Source: Chloroflexota bacterium
Lineage (GTDB): Bacteria > Chloroflexota > Dehalococcoidia > SM23-28-2 > RBG-16-64-32
Length of the DNA stretch: 59,650 nt
Reading direction: 5' to 3'
Assembly: GCA_022561635.1 (NCBI GenBank)
Contig: JADFQV010000004.1
Span: forward strand, 1 to 59,650
Part shown: one piece after another, positions 8,070 to 16,033 of the stretch
Layout: every line of letters begins with the position of its first letter
Position numbering within the stretch: the first letter of the stretch is position 1
Position numbers and translations under genes: made by a program
The notes under the pieces: generated by a model
The model's input: the letters and a program-made list of their open reading frames with translations, nothing else
Database searches by the model: none
Told to the model about the DNA's origin: nothing

Positions 8070-9884
8070 CTAGACGGAGCATTCACCCTCGCCGCGGATG
8101 ACTTCGAACAGCTCTTCCTTGCCCCAGTCCATGTAGACGTCGATGTCCTCGTGGACCGGGCCCACTTCCTTGAACTCGTCGAAGAGCGAGTCAAACGTCT
8201 TCGCCCCGAGGCGGTCGACGAAGGCGACGAACTCCTCGCCCTCGTTTCGGTTGGCGACGTAGTGGTCGATCATCTTCTTGACGGCCTGCGGCGTGCGCTT
8301 GGACGGCACTCGCGCGACGCGTGTCGCGAACTTGCCGCCGCCGATGTAGTTGCCGCCGCCGAGGAAGATGTCGAAGCAGGGGATCGTAGCACCGTTGGCG
8401 CTGAACGACGATCCCTGGAGGCCGATCGCCGCGAGGTGGTGCTGGGAGCAGCCGTTGGGGCAGCCACTGGCCTTGACGTTGATCGCCTGCACCAGCGGGT
8501 CGTCCTGGTAGCCCCAGTCATTCAACGCCGCCTCGCGGATCGCCTCGCTGACACCGGTCGAGGAGGTGATGCCCATCTTGCAGGAGTCGGTTCCGGGGCA
8601 GCCGACGACATCCGAAAGCAGTCCGGCGTCCGGATCGCCGAAGCCGATCTTCTTGATCTCGGAGTGAAGCGCCGGTAGACCAGCTTCGTGAACCCATCGC
8701 AGCACCAGGTTCTGGTTCTGCTGCGTGCGCGCATTGCCACCGCTAAAGCGACGCATGATGTCGCCGACGGCGCGGAACTGCTCCGGCGAGAGGTTGCCGA
8801 GTGGGATCGTCAGTGTCACAGCGACGTAGCCGGGCTGTGGCTGCTGAACGACGTTCGTCTTTACCCAGCGCTCGAAGTCGGGGCCGGGTTGGACGCTGTT
8901 GGGCGCCGGGCCTGGCGTCGGGCCTTCGGGCGCGAGCTGCTTCAGCGCCGGCATGTCGAGCGGCTCCCAGGCCCACGGCTGTGCCAGCTCTTCGTCGACC
9001 TGGCGGCGGAACTCTTCGATGCCCAGCTTCTTGACGATGAACTTGACGCGGGCCTTGTTCATGTTCTTGCGCAGGAAGTTGGGTATGCCGCCTTCCTTGT
9101 CGAAGACCTTGAGCGCGGCCTCGGCGACGCGGATGTACTGGCCGTCGTCGGCGCGGGCGAACTCCCAGAGAGTCTCAGCTGCGCGCACCATCGTCGAGGT
9201 GCCGCCGCCGACGACGATCTTGAAACCGCGCACTTCCTCGCCGTTCTCCTCCCGAAGGGCGGCGACGAAGCCCATGTCATGGAACGGACTGCCGGCGCAG
9301 TCGATCGGGCCGCAGGAGAATGACGTCTTCCACTTGCGGGGCATGTTCTGGCAGATCGGATTACGGATCATGTTTCTGGCGTAGGCAGCCAGGTACGGCG
9401 TCACGTCGAACAGCTGGTGATCGGTGACGCCAGCATAGGGGCAGCCTGTCACGTTGCGCACGGTGTGCCCGCAGGCCTCCCGCGTCGAGAGTCCGGCTTC
9501 GGCGAGGATGCGCATGACCGTGCTGGCCTGGTCCAGCGGCACGAAGTGGAACTGGATGTTCTCACGAGTGGTGATGTGGCCGCGGCGCATGCCGGAGTGC
9601 TTCTCCGCCACTTCGGCGAGGGCGTCCATCTGCTCCGCGTTGACGCCGCCGTACGGCAGCTTGATGCGCATCATCTGCATGTTTTCCTGGCGCTGGCCGT
9701 AGGTGCCCATGCGCAGGCGGTAGGGGACAAAGTCGGACTCAAGGTCGGGGCTCTTCTGGTAGACCTTGGTCTCGGTGTCGAAGTTGTCGAACTCTTCTTC
9801 GAGCGTGACGAAGACGTGCCCGGCTTTAAGGTCTTTGGGCACCTTCGGATGCGCCTGGAACGTGTCTGGCTCTTGAACAGTCAT
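8070..9884 (-). CDS. sir: Ferredoxin-type sulfite reductase (siroheme, [4Fe-4S])
   Basis: This 604-residue protein has two ferrodoxin-like/sulfite-reductase half repeats. The siroheme/Fe-S ligand motifs in the C-terminal half are GCPGTDSCKMG and ASGCPNGCSQHH (C-x5-C ... C-x3-C). The N-terminal half carries RRGHITTRENIQFHF and a TGCPYAGV stretch. It reduces sulfite to sulfide with six electrons. Ferredoxin is the probable donor, since no flavoprotein subunit gene is adjacent. Nitrite reductase is a related alternative, but the surrounding sulfate genes favour sulfite. Translation starts at an ATG with an AAGGAG site. The gene is preceded by a clear sigma70-like promoter and a putative Rrf2 element. 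Confidence 0.92.
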   Translation of the reverse strand: MTVQEPDTFQAHPKVPKDLKAGHVFVTLEEEFDNFDTETKVYQKSPDLESDFVPYRLRMGTYGQRQENMQMMRIKLPYGGVNAEQMDALAEVAEKHSGMRRGHITTRENIQFHFVPLDQASTVMRILAEAGLSTREACGHTVRNVTGCPYAGVTDHQLFDVTPYLAAYARNMIRNPICQNMPRKWKTSFSCGPIDCAGSPFHDMGFVAALREENGEEVRGFKIVVGGGTSTMVRAAETLWEFARADDGQYIRVAEAALKVFDKEGGIPNFLRKNMNKARVKFIVKKLGIEEFRRQVDEELAQPWAWEPLDMPALKQLAPEGPTPGPAPNSVQPGPDFERWVKTNVVQQPQPGYVAVTLTIPLGNLSPEQFRAVGDIMRRFSGGNARTQQNQNLVLRWVHEAGLPALHSEIKKIGFGDPDAGLLSDVVGCPGTDSCKMGITSSTGVSEAIREAALNDWGYQDDPLVQAINVKASGCPNGCSQHHLAAIGLQGSSFSANGATIPCFDIFLGGGNYIGGGKFATRVARVPSKRTPQAVKKMIDHYVANRNEGEEFVAFVDRLGAKTFDSLFDEFKEVGPVHEDIDVYMDWGKEELFEVIRGEGECSV

Positions 9885-9923
9885 GGCCGTCTCCTTCCGG
9901 TCTGCGGACTCAAGCCTTTGCAG

Positions 9924-9937
9924 CTAAAGTCGAGTAT
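9924..9937 (-). promoter_or_regulatory. Putative Rrf2 operator half-site (copy 2)
   Basis: This is the same ATACTCGACTTTAG 14-mer as at 4790-4803, on the same strand. It lies 40 bases upstream of the sulfite reductase ATG and about 20 bases downstream of the predicted -10. That position would suit roadblock or repression by the Rrf2 protein. Confidence 0.5.
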
Positions 9938-9956
9938 TCCAGTCCGGTAAGTCAAA

Positions 9957-9986
9957 ATTGTATCTGTCGAAGCGCCTGCCTGTCAA
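9957..9986 (-). promoter_or_regulatory. Promoter of the sulfite reductase operon
   Basis: On the minus strand TTGACA (9981-9986) is followed after 18 bases by TACAAT (9957-9962). This is a near-consensus sigma70-type promoter for sir and probably for cysH. The predicted transcript starts near 9950 and contains the putative Rrf2 element in its leader. Confidence 0.65.
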
Positions 9987-10028
9987 ACGCCAGAGCCGCT
10001 TCAGCCGCGGAAAATGCGCGTTCGGCCT

Positions 10029-10268
10029 CTATGGCGGGGCGCTGCCGCTGATCCGGTCTTGCAGATACTCGCCGAGGTCGTGCAGGAAGTCGATCGGGTC
10101 GTCGATGGCGTCTTCTGCGCCTTCGCGCAGTTCGACGGCGACGTTGAGGAGGGGCAACAGGGTGTCAGAGAAGTCGGGGAATCGCTCGGCGATGAGTTCC
10201 GGAGCTTCCCCGGCGCTGAGTAGCGCCAGGGCCTCTTCCAAAACGAGCGAAAGCGCCGGATCGTCCAA
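10029..10268 (-). CDS. Small acidic hypothetical protein, Chloroflexota type
   Basis: This 79-residue acidic protein begins with a TTG start that follows a GGGAGGG site at suitable distance. Its pattern is LALLSAGEAPELIAERFPDF, then LLPLLNVAVEL. The same pattern (a Gly-Glu turn, a fraction like ERFPDF, then LLPLL) recurs in N-terminal segments of Chloroflexota anti-sigma-like and regulatory proteins, as I remember them. There is no membrane segment. It lies between the sulfite reductase promoter and the carrier operon. Function is unknown; it may be a regulatory adaptor. Confidence 0.6.
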   Translation of the reverse strand: MDDPALSLVLEEALALLSAGEAPELIAERFPDFSDTLLPLLNVAVELREGAEDAIDDPIDFLHDLGEYLQDRISGSAPP

Positions 10269-10436
10269 GTGTGAGCCCTCCCGTTTGCCGCAATGACGGG
10301 GTTTCTGGCCGGCGCCACCAATACATCACATTGGCATTGAGACGTCAATACCTGACGATAGGCTGCGCATTACGGGAGTGTTACGCCTTGAGACGATCCG
10401 ACGTCTGTGCGGCCCAGGTAAACGCCGGCGCTTGGT

Positions 10437-10772
10437 CTAGGCACCGCCGGCGACGGCGGGCACGATGCTCACCTCGTCACCGCCGGTGAGAGGCGTGGCG
10501 AGGCCGGCCTGAAAGCGGACGTCCTCACCGTTGATGTAGACGTTGACGAAGCGTCGCAGCTCGCCGCTCTCGTCGCAGAGGCGCTCCTTCATGCCAGGGT
10601 AGCGCGCCTCCAGGGCGTCGATGCACTCGGCCAGCGTCGATCCCTCGCCCGCGACGACGGACTCTTCGCCGGTCAGCTTGCGCAGCGGCATCGGTATGCG
10701 GACGGTGATGGTCAGACCGGCGCTCCCCGTCCCGCCGCCAGCCTCCTGCTCAGGCTCTCGTTGCATCGCCAT
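10437..10772 (-). CDS. MoaD/CysO-like sulfur carrier of the SAM-riboswitch operon, ends Gly-Gly-Ala
   Basis: This 111-residue protein has a Gly/Glu-rich leader of about 19 residues, then a beta-grasp carrier with the FVNVYINGEDVRF core and a C-terminus of Val-Ala-Gly-Gly-Ala (Gly109-Gly110). It is closer in motif to CysO than to MoaD of molybdopterin synthase. As with CysO here, one residue follows the Gly-Gly, so activation needs trimming. It is the third gene of the riboswitch operon, six bases after the NIL gene. The probable role is to deliver sulfur as a thiocarboxylate to the neighbouring PLP enzyme. That role is inferred. Confidence 0.85.
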   Translation of the reverse strand: MAMQREPEQEAGGGTGSAGLTITVRIPMPLRKLTGEESVVAGEGSTLAECIDALEARYPGMKERLCDESGELRRFVNVYINGEDVRFQAGLATPLTGGDEVSIVPAVAGGA

Positions 10773-10778
10773 ATGTCA

Positions 10779-11021
10779 CTATCCCTCCACAACGTCTTCG
10801 TAGACCGGGTCGACGCGAACGCCCTGTTCCCTGACCCAGTCGAGGCTGCGTTCGATCTCATCCTGATCCCCGTCGAGCTCCAGAATCACCCACCCACGCT
10901 CGTCCGTGACGTCCGCGCGCCGGATGTTGGTGATGACCTTGAAGTCCTTGGCCAGCTTCCAGATGATGGGATCCTTAATCAATTGCTCAACGAAGGTGAA
11001 TTTGGTGCGTACCGTTGCCAT
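10779..11021 (-). CDS. Stand-alone NIL-domain protein
   Basis: This 80-residue protein is an ACT-like ferredoxin fold of the NIL family. It has an FxFVEQLIKDPIIWKLAKDFKVITNIRRADV segment followed by a GWVILELDG strand and a final helix ending near GVRVDPV. The domain occurs at the C-terminus of the methionine transporter ATPase MetN, where it binds methionine. It is also found in archaeal proteins needed for homocysteine formation. Here it is alone, two bases after the threonine-synthase-like gene. It may sense methionine or partner the PLP enzyme. Confidence 0.85.
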   Translation of the reverse strand: MATVRTKFTFVEQLIKDPIIWKLAKDFKVITNIRRADVTDERGWVILELDGDQDEIERSLDWVREQGVRVDPVYEDVVEG

Positions 11022-11023
11022 CT

Positions 11024-12280
11024 CTATACCGCTTTCGTCAAGGGCAGCGCGCCCTCGCGTTCTTCGAGCGCCCGCTCGAACGATTCGATGTTGGCCTCTA
11101 CGGTCAGCGCCGGCTTCAGCGCCGGCGCCACGGCTTCCTGCGTCTTCAGACCGGCGCCGGTGATGAAGGCGACGACGACTTCGTCGGGCTCCACACGACC
11201 TTCCCGGACGAGACGGCGGAGGCCGGAGACCACGACACCGCCGGCAGTCTCGGCGAAGATGCCTTCGGTCTCGGCCAGGAGCTGGATGCCCTCGACGATC
11301 TCTTCGTCGGGGACTGCGACGGCCGACCCATTCGTGCTCCTCATCGTTTTTAGAGCGTAGTACCCATCGGCCGGATTGCCAATGGCCAGCGACTTGGCGA
11401 TCGTGTTCGGCTTCTGCGGCCGGATGTTCCACGAGTCGCGACCGTACGCCTCGGCGATCGGCGAGCAGCCGAGGGCCTGGGCGCCGCTCATGCGCGTCGG
11501 GTTCCAGTCGGTCAGACCGAGCCAGGCCAGCTCCTTGATGCCTTTGTATATCTTGGTCAAGAGCGAGCCGCTGGCCATCGGCACGATGCAGTGATCCGGC
11601 GCGCGCCAGCCCAGCTGCTCGCAGACCTCGTGGCCCAGCGTCTTGCTGCCCTCGGCGTAGTACGGCCGGATGTTGATGTTGACGAACGCCCACGGGTACT
11701 TGTCCCCCAGTTCGCTGCACAGGCGGTTGACGTCGTCGTAGCTGCCGTCGACGGCGACCAGCGTCGGCGCGTAGACCGCCGAGCCGATGATCTTGCCCCG
11801 CTCCAGGTCCGAGGGGATGAAGACGCGGGCCTGCATCCCGGCGCGGGCGGCGTGGGCGGCGACGCTGTTCGCCAGGTTGCCCGTCGAGGCGCAGGCCAGG
11901 GTATCGAACTCGAAATCGCGGGCGACGCTGCAGGCGACGGAGACGACGCGATCCTTGAACGACCACGTGGGGTTCACGCAGTCGTTCTTGAGGTAGAGGC
12001 GGCTCAGGCCCAGTTCGCGGCCCAGGTTCGGGGCGCGCAGGAGCGGCGTATAGCCGGTGCCGATGTCGACGGCGTCCTCGGCGTCGACGGGAAGAAGGTC
12101 GGCGTAACGCCACATCGTCGGCGGGCCGGCCTCGATGCGTTCACGGGTGACGTGGCCCGCGAGCGCTGCGTAGTCGTACACGACCTCCAGCGGGCCGAAG
12201 CAGAACTCGCAGACGTTCGAGGGCTCTAGTTGATATTCACGGCCGCATTCGCGGCATTTGAGTTTCTTGGCGACTGACAC
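11024..12280 (-). CDS. thrC: Threonine-synthase-like PLP enzyme with zinc ribbon
   Basis: This 418-residue fold-type II PLP enzyme has a zinc ribbon at residues 9-27 (two CxxC pairs, Cys9/12 and Cys24/27) and the PLP lysine Lys109 in NPTWSFKDR. STGNLANSVAA and a GSLLTKIYKG phosphate loop are also present. Threonine synthases of this type turn O-phosphohomoserine into threonine. The GTG at 12280 was chosen because GGAGG lies six bases before it; the ATG 21 bases upstream precedes that site. The gene leads an operon with NIL and carrier genes, and its leader contains a SAM-I riboswitch. That control is unexpected for threonine synthesis and suggests a sulfur reaction on O-phosphohomoserine. Ordinary threonine synthase remains possible. 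Confidence 0.88.
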   Translation of the reverse strand: MSVAKKLKCRECGREYQLEPSNVCEFCFGPLEVVYDYAALAGHVTRERIEAGPPTMWRYADLLPVDAEDAVDIGTGYTPLLRAPNLGRELGLSRLYLKNDCVNPTWSFKDRVVSVACSVARDFEFDTLACASTGNLANSVAAHAARAGMQARVFIPSDLERGKIIGSAVYAPTLVAVDGSYDDVNRLCSELGDKYPWAFVNINIRPYYAEGSKTLGHEVCEQLGWRAPDHCIVPMASGSLLTKIYKGIKELAWLGLTDWNPTRMSGAQALGCSPIAEAYGRDSWNIRPQKPNTIAKSLAIGNPADGYYALKTMRSTNGSAVAVPDEEIVEGIQLLAETEGIFAETAGGVVVSGLRRLVREGRVEPDEVVVAFITGAGLKTQEAVAPALKPALTVEANIESFERALEEREGALPLTKAV

Positions 12281-12409
12281 GTGGTTCCTCCGGGACGACA
12301 ATCGATGTGGACGTTAGCGCAGGCCCGCGGGCCTCCCGAGCCGCCTGAGGCGGACGGAGGCCCGGGCCATCGCCATCTGTGCCCGGGTCCGCTGTTGTGT
12401 CGTCATACG

Positions 12410-12441
12410 AAAAAAGCCCCCGCGCAGAGCGTAAGGGGCCT
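12410..12441 (-). terminator. Riboswitch-controlled intrinsic terminator
   Basis: On the minus strand GGCCCC(12435-12440) and GGGGGC(12416-12421 region) form a GC-rich hairpin followed by TTTTTT, directly after the SAM-I aptamer. Ligand-bound aptamer would favour this hairpin and stop transcription before thrC. Confidence 0.75.
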
Positions 12442-12449
12442 GGAAAGCT

Positions 12450-12549
12450 CCTCATCGTTCTCCCGTTAGGGAGTCGGCATTGGCACCGTGTCTCGCGGGA
12501 CCGGTTGCCGGGCTTCACAGGGCCGTGCCCTCCACCGCTCTGGATAAGG
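12450..12549 (-). promoter_or_regulatory. SAM-I (S-box) riboswitch
   Basis: The minus strand holds the classic S-box core: TTATCCAGAGCGGTGGAGGG, then GGCCCTGTGAAGCCCGGCAACC, then GGTGCCAATGCC. P1 can be drawn as CCTTATC (12543-12549) with GATGAGG (12450-12456), seven pairs including one G-T. A terminator follows at once. These elements identify a SAM-sensing transcriptional OFF switch. Its target is the thrC-NIL-carrier operon, so the product of that operon should be repressed when S-adenosylmethionine is high. The distance from the aptamer to the thrC start is about 170 bases. Confidence 0.92.
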
Positions 12550-12569
12550 TCTATTGATTTGTATCCGAA

Positions 12570-12599
12570 ATGCTAACACCGGCACGGAGCAAGCGTCAA
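12570..12599 (-). promoter_or_regulatory. Promoter of the riboswitch-thrC operon
   Basis: On the minus strand TTGACG (12594-12599) is followed after 18 bases by TAGCAT (12570-12575), about 20 bases before the aptamer P1 helix. The rest of the 12600-12718 gap shows no gene. Confidence 0.5.
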
Positions 12600-12718
12600 C
12601 GAGCGGCGGTAGTCGCTACTGCGTCACGAGCAGCTAGGAGCCGAGGAGCGGGCAGCGACGACCAGGGCGATGGGGCGGCCAAGAGTGGCGCGGCAGCGTA
12701 GAGTGACCGGCCGCTGTG

Positions 12719-13063
12719 CTAGGCGGGGCTCGTCTGCCGGGTGCGCCGCTCGGGCGAGCGCGCGAACTTCTGGACCAGCTCGGCCATGACGGTGTCCAGC
12801 GTGATGCCACTGAGAGTCGGGTGCTTGAATGCGGCCTCGAGGTTCACAGTGTAATGATGGCGGCGGCCTTCGCGGCGGATCTCGAGCATGTCGGCGCGGC
12901 GCAGGTCTCCGATGAGGCCCCAGACTGTGCGCTGCGTGAGCGACATTTCATCGGCGATCTCCCGAATCGTGCAGTCGGGATTGACCGCGATGTAGAAGAG
13001 CACGGCGCCGTGGCTGGACACGACGTACCAGTGGTTCGCTATCGAGTTACCGTGAGTTCCCAT
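12719..13063 (-). CDS. Winged-helix transcriptional regulator (ArsR/MarR-like)
   Basis: This 114-residue protein has a clear winged helix-turn-helix: CTIREIADEMSLTQRTVWGLIGDLRRADMLEIRREGRRHHYTV. The helices place the recognition helix near residues 43-57 and the wing near 60-72. No metal-binding cysteine pair typical of metal-sensing ArsR proteins is seen in that segment. It stands alone between the riboswitch promoter and a glutaredoxin-like gene, so its targets are not shown by context. Confidence 0.75.
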   Translation of the reverse strand: MGTHGNSIANHWYVVSSHGAVLFYIAVNPDCTIREIADEMSLTQRTVWGLIGDLRRADMLEIRREGRRHHYTVNLEAAFKHPTLSGITLDTVMAELVQKFARSPERRTRQTSPA

Positions 13064-13168
13064 AGTTCATCCGTTGTTTCTGGCATCGACCCGTTGAATA
13101 ATTCCGGCTTCCGCCTTCTAGAGATGTCCCAACAGTAGAACAGTAGGGGTCGGCCGCCGTTACAGCGC

Positions 13169-13402
13169 TTAGCGGAGCAGAATCGCCGTGACCCGCTTCT
13201 CGTCAAGCGGGGCCGCGGCCACCTCTTCGCCATCGACGGCGATCACCGGAATGCGCGATCCGTAGAGTTCGTTCGCGCGGGCATCAGCCTCTATGTTTAC
13301 GTACTCGATCTCGAAGTGGGTCTGCCTCTGCAGACGCTTGAGCATCGACGCCGCTTCCTCGCAAAGGCCGCAATCTGCCTTCGTGTAGAGGGTGACTATC
13401 AT
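13169..13402 (-). CDS. Glutaredoxin-like thiol protein (DUF836 type)
   Basis: This 77-residue thioredoxin-fold protein has an N-terminal Cys11-Gly-Leu-Cys14 redox motif (KADCGLCEEA) and a cis-Pro segment (SRIPVIAVDGEE). Such small proteins reduce disulfides or mixed thiols in the cytoplasm. It begins inside the end of lgt (4-base overlap, ATGA style), so it is part of the TlpA-ResB-Lgt transcript. A thiol protein fits that cytochrome and envelope maturation cluster. Its partner is unknown. Confidence 0.8.
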   Translation of the reverse strand: MIVTLYTKADCGLCEEAASMLKRLQRQTHFEIEYVNIEADARANELYGSRIPVIAVDGEEVAAAPLDEKRVTAILLR

Positions 13403-14289
13403 TCTGTCTGTGGTTCCTCAGCCGGTGCGTCATCAGGCTTCGCCTTTTCTTCGCGAGACGTGCGCCGTTCCCAATCGCGCTCGGCGCGCTCCTCGGCCGG
13501 GGGCGTGCGCAGCAGGTAGATGACCCCGCCGATGCCGATCGGCATCGCGGCTAGGGCGATGACTTGCGCCGTCGTCAGGCCCAGGAGAATCTCATCGTCC
13601 AGGCGCAAGAAGCTGACCCAGAAGCGCAAGAACCCGTATAGGAACAGCCACGCGAAGAACGTGACGCCGGCGCGAGGCACCCTGGTATAGATGACGACGA
13701 GCGCCAGGAATATCAGGAGGTCGCCGATCAGCTCGTAGCCGACCGCCGGGTGTTGCGGTGCCAGCGGGTGCCCGAACGCCGGGCTGTTGGCGTTGGTGTA
13801 GATGATGCCCCAGGGCAGCCCGGTGCTTTCCGCGAAGTGTTCTCCGTTGATGATGTCGCCGAAGCGGCCGATCGCCATGCCCATGGTGGCGCCGATGGCC
13901 CCGATGTCCAGGGCGCGAGTGACGTTGGGCACTTTCGCGAAGTATCCATACGTCAGGCCGCCTATCGCACCGCCGATCAGTGCGCCGTAGATCGAGATGC
14001 CGCCGGCGTTGAGCGAGAATATCTGGCCGATATCGTTCTCGAAGTCGCCCCAGTTTTCGATGACGTAGAGAGTGCGCGCGCCAATAATGCCGCCGATGAC
14101 CAGCGCCAGCGCGGCGTTGTAGATCATGTCTTCCGAATAGCCCATCCGCCGCGCCAGCCAGGCCGCGACAGTGACGCCGGCGATGACGCCGAGCGCCGTG
14201 AAAACGCCGTGCCAGGTGATCTCCAGGCCGGCGATATCGACGAGCGTCGGGTCGATGCCGATTTCGATCGTCAGGATCGCGTTAATCAT
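13399..14289 (-). CDS. lgt: Prolipoprotein diacylglyceryl transferase
   Basis: This 296-residue inner-membrane enzyme has seven or so membrane helices and the Lgt signature GRFGDIINGEHFAESTGLPWG, with its conserved GR, NGE and nearby residues. It transfers diacylglycerol from phosphatidylglycerol to the lipobox cysteine of lipoproteins, the first step in making them. Several lipoproteins with lipoboxes are encoded nearby (the M23 and Kelch proteins). The charged C-terminal tail (from about residue 262) is Glu/Pro-rich and not conserved. It overlaps resB by eight bases. Confidence 0.93.
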   Translation of the reverse strand: MINAILTIEIGIDPTLVDIAGLEITWHGVFTALGVIAGVTVAAWLARRMGYSEDMIYNAALALVIGGIIGARTLYVIENWGDFENDIGQIFSLNAGGISIYGALIGGAIGGLTYGYFAKVPNVTRALDIGAIGATMGMAIGRFGDIINGEHFAESTGLPWGIIYTNANSPAFGHPLAPQHPAVGYELIGDLLIFLALVVIYTRVPRAGVTFFAWLFLYGFLRFWVSFLRLDDEILLGLTTAQVIALAAMPIGIGGVIYLLRTPPAEERAERDWERRTSREEKAKPDDAPAEEPQTE

Positions 14290-16033
14290 CGTCCTCTGTT
14301 TCCTCCGCTAACTCCGCGCCCGCCTGCACGGCCAGCCTGCGCATTTCCGATGTGTAGTCTGCCTGTCCGGCGGCCTGCCCCGCCAGGGACGCACCACCGC
14401 GCGTTATCTTAGCCCAGAGCCGCCTCCGCGGCACCCAGAACGTAATCATCAGGCCGATGACGATCGCCGCCGCGCCGATCCAGATCAGATAGTCGGAGCG
14501 ATCACGCCGAACGTCGATGCCGGAGAATTCACGCTGGCCCTCAAACTTGTACTCGTATCCATCGATCAGGAGCGCGCCTCCGGCAGACAGCGTCACCGCC
14601 TGCGAGGTTAGCCCCACGATCGTCAGCTCTGGCTCGCCTCCCCCGCTTGGCGCCTCGACGTTGGTGCCGTCGGATGTCGTGTCGGTACCGAAGATGACGT
14701 TGTTCATCTGCAGGCGAATCGGCTCGCCGGCATCGATCGATTCCGGCAGCGGCAGGTCCAGCGCGAAGCCCGCCGGGATCCGCTCCAGACCGATGTACGA
14801 GAAGACGAGCCCGCCCGACTCTACGCTCTCGCCGGCCGCCAGACGCAGGGTCTCCGGGCTGTCGCCGAGGTCGAAGACGAGCAGTTCATCGCCATCGTCG
14901 GCGTCCTGAGGCAGGAGCAGCGTCAGCACCGTGCCGTCGTCCAGGCGAATGAGACCGCCGTGGAACACCTCGTCGTTGATCTCGAAAGTGTCCGGCAGCA
15001 CCACCGTCTGATCGATCAGCCTGGCGCCGTTCTCGTTGTCGATCCGCAGGTGCGCGGCCGGGCTGCGCATCGCCAGCGCCAGCGTCTCGCGATAGATGAC
15101 GTTGCCGGTCGCCGTGTCGCGTACGACGAGTTCAGCGCCGAAGCCGAAGTAGGCTACCTGATAGAAACGATAGCCGTCATAGCTGCAAGGCGTGTTGACC
15201 GTGGACGAACAGCGCAGCACCTCTTCGCCACCGCGGTAGATCGCCAGGTCAGAGCGGTAGTCCAGCGGCTGCCCGTCCGGGGCGAACTCGGCATACGAGT
15301 CGACGAGCTCGACCTGCATCTGGTTCTCGTGCTTGACCGGGAAGACCGGCAGCGTCGAACCCTCGGCCAGGAAGAGACCAGAAGAGAACGAGTCGACGCG
15401 ACTGACAACAGCGGCGAGGATGAAGACGATCACCGCGGCGTGTGTGAGCAGCGTGCCCAGCTGCGCCATCTGGAAGCGGTCCGCAAAGAGGAAAGTGGCC
15501 TCACCCTCCTGCCAGCGTTCCACCTTGTAGCGGGAGCGGCGGAGGCCAGCCTCCAGTCGCTCGACATCGACAGCGCCCTCGATGCGCAGACGGTGCGGCG
15601 CCTGGTCGAAGTAGCGATCGGGCACGCGCTTGCGCGGGCGCGAGATCGTTGACCAGATGCCAGGGAACCGGCTGACGACGTAGGCCGCCGTCGAAATAAC
15701 GGTGATGGCCAACAGCACGCTGAACCAGCTGGCGTGGAAGATGTCGAAGAGTCCGACGGCGTCCATGGGACTCGTCAGGAAGCCGAATGTGCCCTCCTTC
15801 TCAGCCAGCCACTCGGCCTCGAGGACAGCGTCGCCGCGCACGTTGAGCGGCGTCTGAGCGATCAACACGCCGGCGAGGCTGACAAGCGTGATCGCGACGA
15901 GGAGCACGATGGCGAAGCGGACGTTGGTGAAGAGCCACCAGACCGCGCGCAGCGGGTTGATCAAGCTCAGCGAGCGCGTCCAGCCACTGGCCGAGCGACG
16001 TTTGGGCTCCGAGGCCGCCCTACCCGCCGCCAT
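14282..16033 (-). CDS. resB: ResB/Ccs1-type cytochrome c biogenesis protein
   Basis: This 583-residue protein has three N-terminal hydrophobic segments, a large extracytoplasmic region of about 350 residues, and a last membrane helix near residue 530. This is the layout of ResB, which with CcsA forms the system II haem transporter and ligase. The ALRAVWWLFTNVRFAIVLL opening is typical. The ATG at 16033 was chosen; it lies inside the end of tlpA (14-base overlap). CcsA is not in the window. The partner TlpA/ResA-like reductase is directly upstream, as expected for system II. Confidence 0.85.
   Translation of the reverse strand: MAAGRAASEPKRRSASGWTRSLSLINPLRAVWWLFTNVRFAIVLLVAITLVSLAGVLIAQTPLNVRGDAVLEAEWLAEKEGTFGFLTSPMDAVGLFDIFHASWFSVLLAITVISTAAYVVSRFPGIWSTISRPRKRVPDRYFDQAPHRLRIEGAVDVERLEAGLRRSRYKVERWQEGEATFLFADRFQMAQLGTLLTHAAVIVFILAAVVSRVDSFSSGLFLAEGSTLPVFPVKHENQMQVELVDSYAEFAPDGQPLDYRSDLAIYRGGEEVLRCSSTVNTPCSYDGYRFYQVAYFGFGAELVVRDTATGNVIYRETLALAMRSPAAHLRIDNENGARLIDQTVVLPDTFEINDEVFHGGLIRLDDGTVLTLLLPQDADDGDELLVFDLGDSPETLRLAAGESVESGGLVFSYIGLERIPAGFALDLPLPESIDAGEPIRLQMNNVIFGTDTTSDGTNVEAPSGGGEPELTIVGLTSQAVTLSAGGALLIDGYEYKFEGQREFSGIDVRRDRSDYLIWIGAAAIVIGLMITFWVPRRRLWAKITRGGASLAGQAAGQADYTSEMRRLAVQAGAELAEETEDDD

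Noticed and set aside
10779-12113. Long minus-strand frame joining the NIL end and a basic Arg-rich upstream part
   Set aside because: The upstream part is a shadow of thrC in another frame. The NIL protein begins at the ATG at 11021, two bases after the thrC stop.
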